Shown in pieces: positions 1-7,849 of a stretch of 64,000 nucleotides of DNA. This DNA comes from Caulobacter sp031457805 (GTDB taxonomy: Bacteria > Pseudomonadota > Alphaproteobacteria > Caulobacterales > Caulobacteraceae). Location of the stretch: contig NZ_JAVDXI010000006.1 of the NCBI RefSeq assembly GCF_031457805.1, positions 1 to 64,000 of the forward strand. Reading direction: 5' to 3'. Under the pieces are notes generated by a model. The model was not told the DNA's origin, did not search any database, and worked only from the letters and a program-made list of their open reading frames with translations. The translations under genes and the position numbers were made by a program. Numbering within the stretch: position 1 is the stretch's first letter; the number at the start of each line of letters is the position of its first letter.

Positions 1-39
1 GGGCTTCATCTTCGTTCCTTCGTCACTGCGACGAAGCCC
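1..39 (-). terminator. possible hairpin terminator after the small lipoprotein gene
   Basis: A stem CTTCGT (18-23) / ACGAAG (31-36) with a 7-base loop lies just past the stop of the minus-strand lipoprotein gene. A second pairing GGGCTTC (1-7) / GAAGCCC (33-39) overlaps it. No T-run is visible and the window edge cuts the context, so this is tentative. Confidence 0.25.
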
Positions 40-48
40 AGATCCTCC

Positions 49-321
49 TCAACTCACAACCTCAAATCTGTGCCAGTGGTGCTGACGGGGGACAGGCGCC
101 GTGATCGCGGCCTCGTGGCGGCGCTCAGGATCAGAAGCGCTGCCGGCTTTTGCTTCCGCGGCCGCGGCCAGGCCTGGCCCGCGCGCATCCGGATCGGGCG
201 AGGACGGCATTGCGGTTTGACAGGCTACGATGAGGGCCGACAGCACCAGAACGCCGCCCGTCTTGGCGACAACGGTGACGGCGGCCCGCACGTCAGGACG
301 CTTGGTGAAAGACGAGGGCAT
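49..321 (-). CDS. small putative lipoprotein, 90 aa
   Basis: The product is unrecognised. The N-terminus is basic, followed by a hydrophobic stretch at about residues 19-33 that ends in a lipobox-like L-I-V-A-C, with Cys34 as the probable lipidated residue. The rest is a Pro/Ala/Asp-rich, low-complexity tail, so after processing only about 57 residues would remain. The ATG at 321 is preceded by GGGAG at a good distance, which supports the start. The gene stands alone between the window edge and an AT-rich stretch. The function is unknown; it could be a small envelope lipoprotein. The lipobox and ribosome-binding site are the only support, because the amino-acid composition is unremarkable. 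Confidence 0.5.
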   Translation of the reverse strand: MPSSFTKRPDVRAAVTVVAKTGGVLVLSALIVACQTAMPSSPDPDARGPGLAAAAEAKAGSASDPERRHEAAITAPVPRQHHWHRFEVVS

Positions 322-448
322 AGATCAGACTCCCAGGGATCGCGTCACCGCAATAACTGGGACGCCAATCACACCGTTCTAGCCGTCGATTTCGCCAAAT
401 ATACAGTTCTAGTATGTACCAGTTCTCAAAATCACTCCTATAAGTTCA

Positions 449-508
449 GGAAATTTGAGGAAAATAGCAATGTGTAGAAATACTACTATTTTTGAATCCA
501 AAATTTCC
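449..508 (-). terminator. AT-rich imperfect hairpin downstream of the GNAT gene
   Basis: Within an AT-rich stretch (about 380-540), arms GGAAATTT (449-456) and AAATTTCC (501-508) pair. An inner pair AAAATAG (461-467) / CTATTTT (486-492) extends the stem with small bulges. It begins 16 bases past the minus-strand stop of the acetyltransferase at 524, so it may terminate that gene. It also lies upstream of the small lipoprotein gene and could be part of its control region. Confidence 0.35.
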
Positions 509-523
509 CGACATCTTGAAACT

Positions 524-1090
524 CTAGTTATATAAATTCTGTGTCGCGCGCCATTCGCTCGCGAGGACGCCGTAGATCAGGGAATCCCGGACGCCGATAT
601 GCGTGCGCCATTCCCCCCGAAGGCGGCCCTCAAGCGTAAAGCCAAGCGCCCGCAGCAGCATGATCGAGGGCTTGTTGTCCGGGTCGGTGTCGGCAAAGAC
701 GCGCCGCTGTCCTAGCGCGAAGAGTTGCTCAACGAGCATTGCGACAGCCTCGTACGCATAGCCCTGCCCTTGCGCCTCGCGCGCAACCAGGTAACCGATC
801 TCCGATACGCCCTCGCGCTTCTGGCCGGTCGAAACAAAGCCGATGGCCTGCTCTTCACCCGTGCGCGTAATCGCCCATGACCGCCAATCTGACTGATCGT
901 CCTGCGCAAAGTAGGCGCGCAGGTCCTCGACATGTTCAAAGGGGGCGCGGGACCACCACCGCATCATGTCTGGATCGGCCATGGTCGAGAACAGGGCGTA
1001 GGCGTCAGACGGGCGTCGCGGGCGAAGCCTCAGGCGGCGTGAGCTCGCCGCCTCCGCAATGACATCCAAGTTCAGCTGAGCGCGCTGCAT
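524..1090 (-). CDS. GNAT-family N-acetyltransferase (RimJ/RimL-like)
   Basis: This 188-residue protein has the layout of the RimJ/RimL branch of GNAT acetyltransferases, which transfer an acetyl group from acetyl-CoA to an amine. The N-terminal R-L-x-L-R-P strand, the I-G-Y-L-V beta-4 strand and the following A-Q-G-Q-G-Y-A-Y-E-A acetyl-CoA pyrophosphate-binding loop are all visible. They are followed by the typical D-x-D-N-x-x-S-I-x-L-L-R-x-L-G-F segment and R-G-E-W-R near the end. The ATG at 1090 has a textbook AGGAGA upstream. It is probably monocistronic. The substrate (a ribosomal protein N-terminus, an antibiotic or a small amine) cannot be told from the sequence. Confidence 0.85.
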   Translation of the reverse strand: MQRAQLNLDVIAEAASSRRLRLRPRRPSDAYALFSTMADPDMMRWWSRAPFEHVEDLRAYFAQDDQSDWRSWAITRTGEEQAIGFVSTGQKREGVSEIGYLVAREAQGQGYAYEAVAMLVEQLFALGQRRVFADTDPDNKPSIMLLRALGFTLEGRLRGEWRTHIGVRDSLIYGVLASEWRATQNLYN

Positions 1091-1190
1091 TCACTTTCTC
1101 CTTTTTGAAGGGCGGCGCGCAGATGGCCCAGAAGGAGCGTCCTGCGGGGTCGCTTTACCGCCCGCGCGCCTTTGCGGCGGACCGCTGGGC

Positions 1191-1964
1191 CTAGCGCATC
1201 AGCGCGGCTCTGACGGCGGCGCTGTAGGTTTTTCCCACCCTGATTTCGGCGCCGTCGGTCAACACCAGGACCAGTGATGAGAAGGGTGCGGGTTTGATGC
1301 GAGCGATGGCTCCGCGGCGAACGATCGCGCTGCGGTGCACGCGCCAGAAGTCTCCTGGACTAAGCCGACGCTCGAGGGACGCCAGACTCTCTTGGTAGAG
1401 ATAGTCGCTGGCCGGGACATGAATGCGGACATAGTCGCGGTCGGCCTGAAAATAGAGGATGGTTTCAGGCGGAATGCGCACGTAGTGGCCGCCGGACTTC
1501 ACCCAGAAATCCCGCACCGGATCGGAATTGGCGTCCAGGTCGCGCTTGAGAGATGACAGGGTTTCCTGCAGCTCGACGATACGATCGGCCTGACCCTGGG
1601 CGTGGGCGGCGCTGCGCGCGCGAGTCATCGCCAGGGCAAAGCGCCCAGGCTCGATCGGCTTGGTGACGTAATCAATGGCGTTGGCGTCAAACGCCCGCAG
1701 CGCATGATGATCAAACGCCGTCACGAAGACGATAGCCGGCGCAGCGCCCCCTAGACGATCGAGCAGCTCAAACCCCGCGCCGCCGGGCATCTGGATATCA
1801 AGCAGGAGAATGTCGGGCATGCGCTCGTCGACGCGGGCCTTGGCCTGGATTATGTCGCCCGCTTCGCGGATCTCACCGACCCAGTCGAGCTTGTTGAGCA
1901 GTCGGATCAGTCGGCGACGCGCCAAGGGCTCGTCATCGACGACGAGGACCGATAGGGGCGTCAT
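1191..1964 (-). CDS. LytTR-family response regulator
   Basis: The 257-residue protein has a receiver domain (about 4-120) with the acidic pair D10-D11, phospho-acceptor Asp56 in L-L-L-D-I-Q-M-P, and Lys102 in D-Y-V-T-K-P. It is followed by a LytTR DNA-binding domain (about 150-255) with the typical F-W-R-V-H-R-S-x-I-V segment. Such regulators are phosphorylated by LytS-type kinases and bind direct repeats in promoters. The ATG start overlaps the stop of the upstream kinase gene by four bases, so the two are one translation-coupled operon. No target gene is obvious next to it; the divergent small membrane protein at 3195 is one candidate. Confidence 0.93.
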   Translation of the reverse strand: MTPLSVLVVDDEPLARRRLIRLLNKLDWVGEIREAGDIIQAKARVDERMPDILLLDIQMPGGAGFELLDRLGGAAPAIVFVTAFDHHALRAFDANAIDYVTKPIEPGRFALAMTRARSAAHAQGQADRIVELQETLSSLKRDLDANSDPVRDFWVKSGGHYVRIPPETILYFQADRDYVRIHVPASDYLYQESLASLERRLSPGDFWRVHRSAIVRRGAIARIKPAPFSSLVLVLTDGAEIRVGKTYSAAVRAALMR

Positions 1965-3100
1965 TCGGTCCTCCAGGGCAGGTCCAGCGCCGCGCGATAG
2001 ACACCTGGCGCTGCGGGCCCCGCCGTGAACTGCCAGTCGTTTTGAAACCGCGCGCGAAGCCGACCCGCGACGTTCTTGAGCCCAACACCCATACCAAGGG
2101 GCTTTGGTCCGACCATCTCGACGGGCATGTTGTTTTCGACCACGACCTGCAGGCGGTCAGCCTCGCGTCGGGCCGAAAGCCAGATGCTCACCTGGCCGGC
2201 CATGGCGCCAACGCCGTGTTTGATGGCGTTTTCGATCAAGGGCTGGAGGATCAAGCTGGGCACCAGGGCGTGGCGCACGTCGTCAGGCATATCGATATGG
2301 AAGCTCATGCGATCCGAAAAGCGCTGGTGCTCGATCTCAAGATACTCTTCCTGAAGCGTCAGCTCTTCGGACAAGCGCACGTCATGGAAGGGATCAAGCG
2401 TCAACGTCGTGCGCAGGAAGGTCGACAGCGACAGCACCATTTGCTCTGCGCGCGTGGCCGAGCCTTCCTCAATCAGCCCGGCGATCGAGTTGAGCGTATT
2501 GAACAGAAAGTGCGGATTGATCTGATAGCGCAGGGCGCGCATTTGGGCCGAAAGCGCCTCTTCGCGCACCGCCGCCAGCCGTCGCTCACGATCACGAACA
2601 TCCAGACTAAACAGTAGTGTCAGAAACACGCACGACCAGCCGAAGAACGCGACCCAACACATAAACAGGTCTTCGACATTGGCGCGAATAGAATAGTTCA
2701 AATTCGCAGACGCGAAGAAGACCCGATAGACCTCTCGCATAACAAAAAAATCAGCAAACGCGACGCAGGTCGCAATGATAAAGCAAACGATGACATTGTA
2801 TATCATCTTGCTTCTGCGGAACTTCCAGACCGCGACCGACATGACGAAGTAAGACGTGACGCCGGCGATCAAATCGACCAGCATGGAGTAGCCCGCAAAG
2901 CCCTTGGGGTCGGCTTGGCCGGGTCCGGCCTCAAAGAACTGAGTCGCCGCGCCATAGATCAACGCCGTCAGACACAGGTAGGTCATCCCCAACCTGACCG
3001 CTTCCCCCACCAGGGCTCTTCGGCTCGGCGCTCCGTCGTCCATATCCATCGCCCCTGGTTCGCAAGGTTGGTAAGAATGACCTGCGGCCTGGTTTGTCAT
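1961..3100 (-). CDS. LytS/YehU-type sensor histidine kinase
   Basis: This 379-residue membrane kinase is the likely partner of the LytTR regulator downstream. Several hydrophobic segments lie at about 38-56, 72-92, 100-120 and 145-168. A short linker leads to the family signature Q-I-N-P-H-F-L-F-N-T-L-N, with His197 as the phosphorylated residue. The ATPase part follows, with the N-box P-L-I-E-N-A-I-K-H-G and the G-box G-M-G-V-G-L-x-N. There is no separate periplasmic sensor domain, so the membrane part probably senses the signal. The ATG at 3100 is used here; Met18 or Met20 are possible later starts. The gene overlaps the regulator gene by four bases. Confidence 0.92.
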   Translation of the reverse strand: MTNQAAGHSYQPCEPGAMDMDDGAPSRRALVGEAVRLGMTYLCLTALIYGAATQFFEAGPGQADPKGFAGYSMLVDLIAGVTSYFVMSVAVWKFRRSKMIYNVIVCFIIATCVAFADFFVMREVYRVFFASANLNYSIRANVEDLFMCWVAFFGWSCVFLTLLFSLDVRDRERRLAAVREEALSAQMRALRYQINPHFLFNTLNSIAGLIEEGSATRAEQMVLSLSTFLRTTLTLDPFHDVRLSEELTLQEEYLEIEHQRFSDRMSFHIDMPDDVRHALVPSLILQPLIENAIKHGVGAMAGQVSIWLSARREADRLQVVVENNMPVEMVGPKPLGMGVGLKNVAGRLRARFQNDWQFTAGPAAPGVYRAALDLPWRTE

Positions 3101-3194
3101 CCGTCAGCGTAGAACTGGTACACTTTAGAAATTGCTCGCACAGGCCCCTACGCCGACAAGGACGGCTGTTGATCCGCGCTAGGCGAGCCCCCCC

Positions 3195-3539
3195 ATGAAG
3201 AGCGCGAACGGACTTGTCGCCGTGGGCATGATCCTTATCAGCGCGTTGATTTTCCTGCGCCACGATCTGAGGGGCTGGACTCCCAGCAATCCTGGTGACC
3301 CACGGTCCGTGGTCGAGCCGATCCGGCTGACTGATCGGCGCTTTTCCGTCTCAGATTGCCTGCCAGGAACGGTCAGCCCCTGGAACCTCCCGCAATCGGA
3401 CGAACTCAATGGTGATGCGACGGCCACGGTGCTGTCTTGCCGAAGCCGAGAACACGCCATCCTCTTGGCCCTGGCCTATTTGGCCGCAGCGGCCCTGGGA
3501 CTCGCCCTTTTTGCGCGTTCACGGCGCGGCCGTCCCTAG
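3195..3539 (+). CDS. small membrane protein of unknown function, 114 aa
   Basis: The product is unrecognised. A hydrophobic segment at about 6-21 and another at about 89-107 flank a loop of some 65 residues. That loop holds two cysteines (in S-D-C-L-P-G and L-S-C-R-S) that could form a disulfide outside the membrane. The C-terminus is basic (R-S-R-R-G-R-P). The ATG is preceded by AGGCGAG. The gene is divergent from the LytS/LytTR operon with about 95 bases between starts, so the two may share a control region. Expression is not otherwise supported. Confidence 0.55.
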   Translation: MKSANGLVAVGMILISALIFLRHDLRGWTPSNPGDPRSVVEPIRLTDRRFSVSDCLPGTVSPWNLPQSDELNGDATATVLSCRSREHAILLALAYLAAAALGLALFARSRRGRP

Positions 3540-3556
3540 GGCCTTTCGCACGCCCA

Positions 3557-3901
3557 CTAAAGACCCGCGCAGGCCGGCGGCGCGACATCGACAGCAATCA
3601 GAGCCCGATCGCCGCTCGTGGCGGTCAGACTAAGGCTTTGCACGCAGCTGGCCAGCCCGCGGTGCGCGCGGGTGCGCCGACAGGACATGGTGAGTGTTCC
3701 ATCTTGTCCAGGCGTGGGCGGTGCGCAGCCAAACCCCGTCGCCTGCAAGGCCGCGAGGGCTTGGGCCAAGGGCGCGCCAAGCCTGATGCGGGCGCGAACC
3801 TCCTGCTCAAGCTTAGGCTGCGAGGCCGCCGAACAGCCCAGGAGGCAGGGCCAAAGCGCCACGAAGATCAGGACCGCTCGGGGTGCTAACCGGCCGATCA
3901 C
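3557..3901 (-). CDS. putative lipoprotein, 114 aa
   Basis: A signal peptide ends in a lipobox L-L-G-C with Cys23 as the probable lipidated residue. The mature part begins with a charged helix (K-L-E-Q-E-V-R-A-R-I) followed by L-G-A-P-L-A-Q-A-L-A-A-L-Q-A-T-G-F-x-C. This resembles the start of a small domain in which a helix modulates a C-x(n)-C disulfide; four further cysteines follow. No family is recognised. The start ATG overlaps the stop of the upstream gene (3898-4563) by four bases, so the two are probably made together and may act together in the envelope. Confidence 0.6.
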   Translation of the reverse strand: MIGRLAPRAVLIFVALWPCLLGCSAASQPKLEQEVRARIRLGAPLAQALAALQATGFGCAPPTPGQDGTLTMSCRRTRAHRGLASCVQSLSLTATSGDRALIAVDVAPPACAGL

Positions 3902-4563
3902 TCAAGCCCGCCCAGAACCTTGGCGGCGATGGTGAGCGTAAACTGCGGCTTGTGATCGGGGTAGAAGCCGGGCGCCTCGCCGAAGATCGCTGGATCCGAA
4001 CCTGCGGGGGCCGCAAGGTCGCTGATCAGGTAGCGCAGGTTCAGCGCCTGCTCGGCCCTCAGATCGGTGGCTGCGATCGCCGCTACGAACCGCGCGCCTT
4101 GCGCCGAAGCGAAGCTGAAGGTCACGCTCTCAAGCGCCCAACGGCAGCGGCCGAGCCCGAAATAGTCTTCGTCGACCAGAGCGTCATCCCAGGCCCGAAC
4201 AACAAAGCGCCCCTCGCCAGCGGTCTGGACAGACGCGGTCAGTCGATATCGCTGGGTCAGGCGCACCCCGCCCAAAGCGCGCTGATAGTCCATCGGCGTA
4301 CAGTCGCGATTGTCCACGCGGTAATGGAGGCTCGCTCGGGGCGGTCCAATATCCGAGGTCAATCCGCGTAAGCTGAAGGTGATCTCGTGGCCCTTCTTGG
4401 GGGCCAGGCTCAGTTTTGGTTGGATGGCCGGCTGGGCCAGCGCAACCTGGCCAGGCTCGGCTGCAAGAACGCAAAGGCCTGCGGCGGCCAGGCCTTTGAG
4501 GACGTCGTGCGCGGCGCGCGCGCGCCGGCGAGGCGCGTTGGGGCGCAGATCGTAAAGTGTCAT
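3898..4563 (-). CDS. exported protein of unknown function, 221 aa
   Basis: The N-terminus is basic and Arg-rich (to about 22), followed by a hydrophobic stretch (about 23-44) ending A-L-A-Q-P, which resembles a signal peptide with a long n-region. The rest is beta-strand-like, with two cysteines (in N-R-D-C-T-P and L-G-R-C-R-W) that may pair. No family is recognised. The start may be later, because the first 22 residues are unusual. The gene is translationally coupled to the downstream lipoprotein gene by a four-base overlap, which suggests a two-gene envelope operon. Confidence 0.6.
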   Translation of the reverse strand: MTLYDLRPNAPRRRARAAHDVLKGLAAAGLCVLAAEPGQVALAQPAIQPKLSLAPKKGHEITFSLRGLTSDIGPPRASLHYRVDNRDCTPMDYQRALGGVRLTQRYRLTASVQTAGEGRFVVRAWDDALVDEDYFGLGRCRWALESVTFSFASAQGARFVAAIAATDLRAEQALNLRYLISDLAAPAGSDPAIFGEAPGFYPDHKPQFTLTIAAKVLGGLE

Positions 4564-4876
4564 GGCGCCATGGGGTCTCTGGCCGCCCCTTCACCGTCAA
4601 GACGACGCGCCGCACCGGTACGCCAAGCCCTTCCCCTCCAAGGCATGGCAGCTTGGCTGACGCGCCTTTGGGCTCGCCAATGTGAAGCGAGTCGATGAGG
4701 GCGCGCTGCGGTGAAGCGATGCGCCCGGCCGCGATCGCCCTCACGCTCGTCGGTCCGAAACAGCCATTCGTCGATAAAAGTGACGTCGACCCCGGCTGAC
4801 CAAGCCCTCCGCATGAGCCTGGATTGAAGGGGCCGCTGGGGCTCAGCAGAGTCAGGGCCTAGGACGACCAAGACTC
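4564..4876 (-). other. gene-free gap with a possible frameshifted relic
   Basis: No intact gene is supported here. On the minus strand, one frame reads V-D-V-T-F-I-D-E-W-L-F-R-T-D-E (about 4796-4752). It continues sensibly only after a frame change, as R-A-I-A-A-G-R-I-A-S-P-Q-R-A-L-I-D-S-L (about 4742-4684). The second piece is reminiscent of the A-S-P-E-R-A-L-L-D motif of AbiEi-type antitoxin domains, but this is a weak likeness. The rest of the gap shows nothing recognisable. Confidence 0.2.
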
Positions 4877-4891
4877 TTGGAAAGAGTGTTT

Positions 4892-5314
4892 ATGCCCGCT
4901 TTGCAGCTGATCAACGCCGCGCCTGGTGAGCCGGCCGCCATGTCCACCGGAAGGGGCCAGACCCTGTCGCTTGAGTCGGAGACGTCGATGATCCTCTTCG
5001 CCGTGCGCGCCGACAAGGCCCTGGACGCCGTCGAGACGCTGAAGACCGCTCTGCCGCAGGGCAGCTTGCTGTGCGCCGGCCCCAGCGGCGCGTGGCGCCC
5101 CGTAGAGACCGCGACCGACACCCGCGCGAGCCTGTCGGTCCGCCAGCTCGAAATCCTAAGGCTGCTGGGCAGCCGCATGTCCAACAAGGAGATTGGCCGA
5201 ACCCTGGGCCTGTCGCACTTTACAGTGCGCAACCATATCTCGCAGCTTCTCAGGCTCTTCAACGTCCCCTCGCGCGGCGCGGCCGCGGCGCTCTGGGGCG
5301 GCGCTGATCTGTGA
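4892..5314 (+). CDS. LuxR-type HTH protein without a receiver domain
   Basis: The C-terminal half (about residues 70-135) is a GerE/LuxR helix-turn-helix. It contains L-S-x-R-Q-L-E-I-L-R-L-L-G followed by the recognition part N-K-E-I-G-R-T-L-G-L-S-x-x-T-V-R-N-H-I-x-x-L-L-R-L. The first 70 residues do not match a receiver or autoinducer domain; no phosphorylatable Asp motif is seen. The ATG at 4892 is chosen because GGAAAGAG lies just upstream; a TTG at 4877 is in frame. The stop overlaps the GTG start of the next gene, so the regulator is coupled to an exported protein. Confidence 0.75.
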   Translation: MPALQLINAAPGEPAAMSTGRGQTLSLESETSMILFAVRADKALDAVETLKTALPQGSLLCAGPSGAWRPVETATDTRASLSVRQLEILRLLGSRMSNKEIGRTLGLSHFTVRNHISQLLRLFNVPSRGAAAALWGGADL

Positions 5315-5934
5315 GCCGCCGCCGCGCGCTGCGGCGCTTGGCGCTATTGCTTTGCGCTGGTCCTTGGCTGTGGCCCCTGCACAGTCGGGCCGCCGAGCCT
5401 GAAGGTGCGCCGGGCGATGGCCTTGACCGGGTTATCGACGCGGCCATCGGCGACTGGAACCAGGATGGTCACCCTGACTTGGCCTTGTTGATTGCGCCCT
5501 CGTCCCCGACCACCTCGGTTATGGCCGAGTTGAGGGTCTATATCCGGCAAACACCAGATGGGTCTTTTCTCGCGCCGGCCCAAACGCTCGCCCAAAGCGT
5601 CTGGGGCTATTGGCCAAAGGCGGGCGGGCGCGGGCGAGAACCGTCGTTGCGAGTGGTCGGCGGCGCCTTGGCGATTGTCGAGCGCAACACATCCACAGGA
5701 CGCTATCGGTTCCAGCGTCAACGCACCCTGGCCTGGCGCGAAGGCGGCTTCGTACTCGCAGGCCTTTCCGACGTCATCCACGATACGCAAAGCCAGACCC
5801 GCCTCCTCTGTGACCTCAACCTGCTCACAGGCCGAGGCTATCTCAACGGCAAGCCCGTGCGCATCGCCGCGCGAACGATCACACTGGCCGAGGCCGACGA
5901 GGGCCTGGCTTGCACCGACGTGATCCAGCCTTAG
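5311..5934 (+). CDS. exported protein with an FG-GAP/VCBS-like repeat
   Basis: The 207-residue product has a signal peptide (R-R-R-A-L-R-R then a hydrophobic stretch, cleaved around A-A-E). A single D-W-N-Q-D-G-H-P-D-L-A-L-L motif follows at about residues 45-57. This is the calcium-loop plus strand signature of FG-GAP/VCBS repeats, which are common in secreted beta-propeller proteins, but only one clear repeat is present, so a full propeller is unlikely. Two cysteines near the end (L-L-C-D-L and L-A-C-T-D) may pair. The GTG start lies inside the stop of the upstream LuxR-type gene. The function is unknown. Confidence 0.6.
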   Translation: MSRRRALRRLALLLCAGPWLWPLHSRAAEPEGAPGDGLDRVIDAAIGDWNQDGHPDLALLIAPSSPTTSVMAELRVYIRQTPDGSFLAPAQTLAQSVWGYWPKAGGRGREPSLRVVGGALAIVERNTSTGRYRFQRQRTLAWREGGFVLAGLSDVIHDTQSQTRLLCDLNLLTGRGYLNGKPVRIAARTITLAEADEGLACTDVIQP

Positions 5935-6158
5935 GGGCGGGCCGACGAGCAGCCCCTGACCTCAGACGCCTGGCTCTAGGCCCCATCTAGGGCCGGCGCT
6001 CCGTCACAGAAGGCCTCCACGGCGCGTCTGCGGCGGCGGCGTGAACCTGGGTCGGGCTTTGCGGGCAAGGCGCGTGGGGGGAGGATGCTCAGTAACGGCG
6101 CGGTTGGCCCTGACCTGCCCCCAAGGACGGGGATCAAGTTAGGGGGCCGCGCCGATGC

Positions 6159-6608
6159 TCAAGCCTTCACCGTCGCAAACGGCGTTTCGGACAGCGGCAG
6201 AAGTCGGGAGTCCTCAACCGCCGCAGTGCGGTGACCAAGCCCTGCGAGATATCCCGCATGGCTGGCGAAGGCGAGGAAGGACGCCACATCGGACTGTCTG
6301 ATGAGCATCGCCAGATCCCACGTCTCATCGGCGGGGCCGATCAAGAAGGAACCGCCACGACCCAGAAACAGAATGTCGCCCCCCGTCTCCCGTAAGAACG
6401 GCAGCGTATGGTCAATATAGCGGTCGAACGCCTCGGCGCCGCTGATCGCCCCCGCCGGGGCCAGGTCGGGATGAGCCGAGTAGTCGGCCACATCCTTCAG
6501 GCGTAACAGGTTGAGCATAACGATGGGACCGGTGAGGCCGCGCTGGACCAATGCGCGCCCAGCCTCCTGGGTCGGTTCCAGGTAGGAAACAGTCTTGGCT
6601 GTGGTCAT
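6159..6608 (-). CDS. DUF1330-like dimeric alpha/beta-barrel protein
   Basis: The protein is 149 residues. The pattern V-M-L-N-L-L-R-L-K near residue 30, Y-x-x-H-T-L-P-F-L in the middle and D-x-A-M-L-I-R-Q-S-D-V-A-S-F-L-A-F-x-x-x-x-x-Y in the C-terminal half fits the DUF1330 / dimeric ferredoxin-like barrel group. Members of that group are small cytosolic proteins of mostly unknown role. The ATG at 6608 was taken; the upstream base order (GGAGCCCCCATGACC in reverse) gives an acceptable ribosome-binding site. It appears monocistronic. Confidence 0.6.
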   Translation of the reverse strand: MTTAKTVSYLEPTQEAGRALVQRGLTGPIVMLNLLRLKDVADYSAHPDLAPAGAISGAEAFDRYIDHTLPFLRETGGDILFLGRGGSFLIGPADETWDLAMLIRQSDVASFLAFASHAGYLAGLGHRTAAVEDSRLLPLSETPFATVKA

Positions 6609-6756
6609 GGGGGCTCCGTGTCATGACGCGTCATGCGCCGGGTTGTCGCTCGCCCTGATAGCGAGGCGGATCGCAAGGGTTGCGAATGTCTTCAGGCCTC
6701 AGCGATCTGGCGTTCGGGTTGCGTGCATGCGTCCGCGTTCAACCTTGATTTTGATC

Positions 6757-7743
6757 TCACGCTGCTTGCGCTCCAAGCGCGCTGCACGCCGCCGCAAACG
6801 CCGCAGAGAGCACACCGCGCCAGGCCGCGAGCAGATGCGCGCGCGCATAGTCGGCGACCCCCAACGCGCTGTCGAAAAAGGGGTCTCCCATGGCCATGCG
6901 CCCCTGCAGGTCCGCCAGGCTCGCGCCCTCCAGTTGGTCGAGCGTTGAGGACGGACGGCTCTGCACGAGAAGCGCAGCGCCATAGAAAAGGTGGCTGAGC
7001 TGGCGTGCGACAACGAGCCGGGCGTGTTCCTGAACGCTCGCAGGGCGCCCGAAATAGCCGTCGAGAAGCCATTTCGCCTGGTCCTCGCCGTCCGTGTAGA
7101 AATTGGCGAGGGCGGCTAGATCAACATATCGATCGGCAAGACATGCGGCCTGCCAGTCGATGATCCAAAACCGCCGTCCGTCATAGATGACATTTCGCGG
7201 GTTAAGGTCGCCGTGACTGACCACCAGCTCAGGGTCGATCTTCCGATAGACCCTTTCAATCGCCGCCTGCGAGAAGGCCAGGTTTTCGAGCGCCGAAGCG
7301 CTGAGCCAAACCTTGGCCGTCTCAAGCAATCGGCCAAGGCGTTCGATATAGTCTGCGCCACCTGGAAAAGGGGGCGCTTGGTGAAGGAAGCGCACAGTCT
7401 GACCAAGCTCGGCCAGCCATGCTCCCGGCGCCCCCGGATGCTCCCGCACAGATCGGGCCTCCAGGTAGTCCATGATCGCAACGCCATCTTGAGGGCGGAG
7501 GTCGTAAAGACGCGGCGCGATGCAGGCTTCGGCGGCGATTTCCATCGCCCGCCAAGGGATGGCATCGGCGGCATGCGTCGGCTCTTCCACCTTCAGGACA
7601 TAGGGTATTCCGCAGACCCGGATTTTGAGAACGCGCGCATCCGAGAGACCACCGTCGAGTGGGCGTGCGCCGTCGACCTCAGAGGCACCAAAGGCGCGCT
7701 GCAAGGCGTTCTTGACGCGAGGGGATCGGAGAAGGTTGTCCAT
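6757..7743 (-). CDS. aminoglycoside phosphotransferase (APH)-family kinase
   Basis: The 328-residue protein shows the APH/choline-kinase fold. The N-lobe has Y-V-L-K-V-E, whose Lys contacts ATP. The catalytic loop reads V-S-H-G-D-L-N-P-R-N-V-I-Y-D, with Asp of H-G-D as the base, and the metal-binding I-I-D-W-Q-A-A follows. The residues after that, D-R-Y-V-D-L-A-A-L, are also typical. Substrates in this family range from aminoglycosides to homoserine, choline and macrolides; the sequence does not say which one applies here. The ATG at 7743 lies immediately downstream of a dyad-rich promoter region, suggesting repressor control. Confidence 0.82.
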   Translation of the reverse strand: MDNLLRSPRVKNALQRAFGASEVDGARPLDGGLSDARVLKIRVCGIPYVLKVEEPTHAADAIPWRAMEIAAEACIAPRLYDLRPQDGVAIMDYLEARSVREHPGAPGAWLAELGQTVRFLHQAPPFPGGADYIERLGRLLETAKVWLSASALENLAFSQAAIERVYRKIDPELVVSHGDLNPRNVIYDGRRFWIIDWQAACLADRYVDLAALANFYTDGEDQAKWLLDGYFGRPASVQEHARLVVARQLSHLFYGAALLVQSRPSSTLDQLEGASLADLQGRMAMGDPFFDSALGVADYARAHLLAAWRGVLSAAFAAACSALGAQAA

Positions 7744-7745
7744 TT

Positions 7746-7794
7746 TTTACCCGGATGTTTATCCGAAGAAATAATATCCGGGTAAATTTGTCAA
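7746..7794 (-). promoter_or_regulatory. dyad-rich operator in front of the APH-like gene
   Basis: Two perfect 11-base arms, TTTACCCGGAT (7746-7756) and ATCCGGGTAAA (7776-7786), face each other across 19 bases. A nested dyad CGGAT-GTTT-ATCCG (7752-7765) shares the inner half-site. A TTGACA hexamer (minus strand, 7789-7794) abuts the outer arm, and the first arm ends two bases before the start codon. This is the layout of a repressor operator covering promoter and ribosome-binding site. The regulator is not encoded next door. Confidence 0.6.
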
Positions 7795-7849
7795 CCCGCT
7801 CCCAAAGAGCAGCGCGCGCGAGCGCTCCTCTGAGCGACGCAAGATGGCC

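Noticed and set aside
4560..4871. 103-codon minus-strand frame overlapping the next gene by ATGA
   Set aside because: The overlap is tempting, but the second half is Arg/Ala/Gly-rich like a shadow. It is recorded only as a possible relic.
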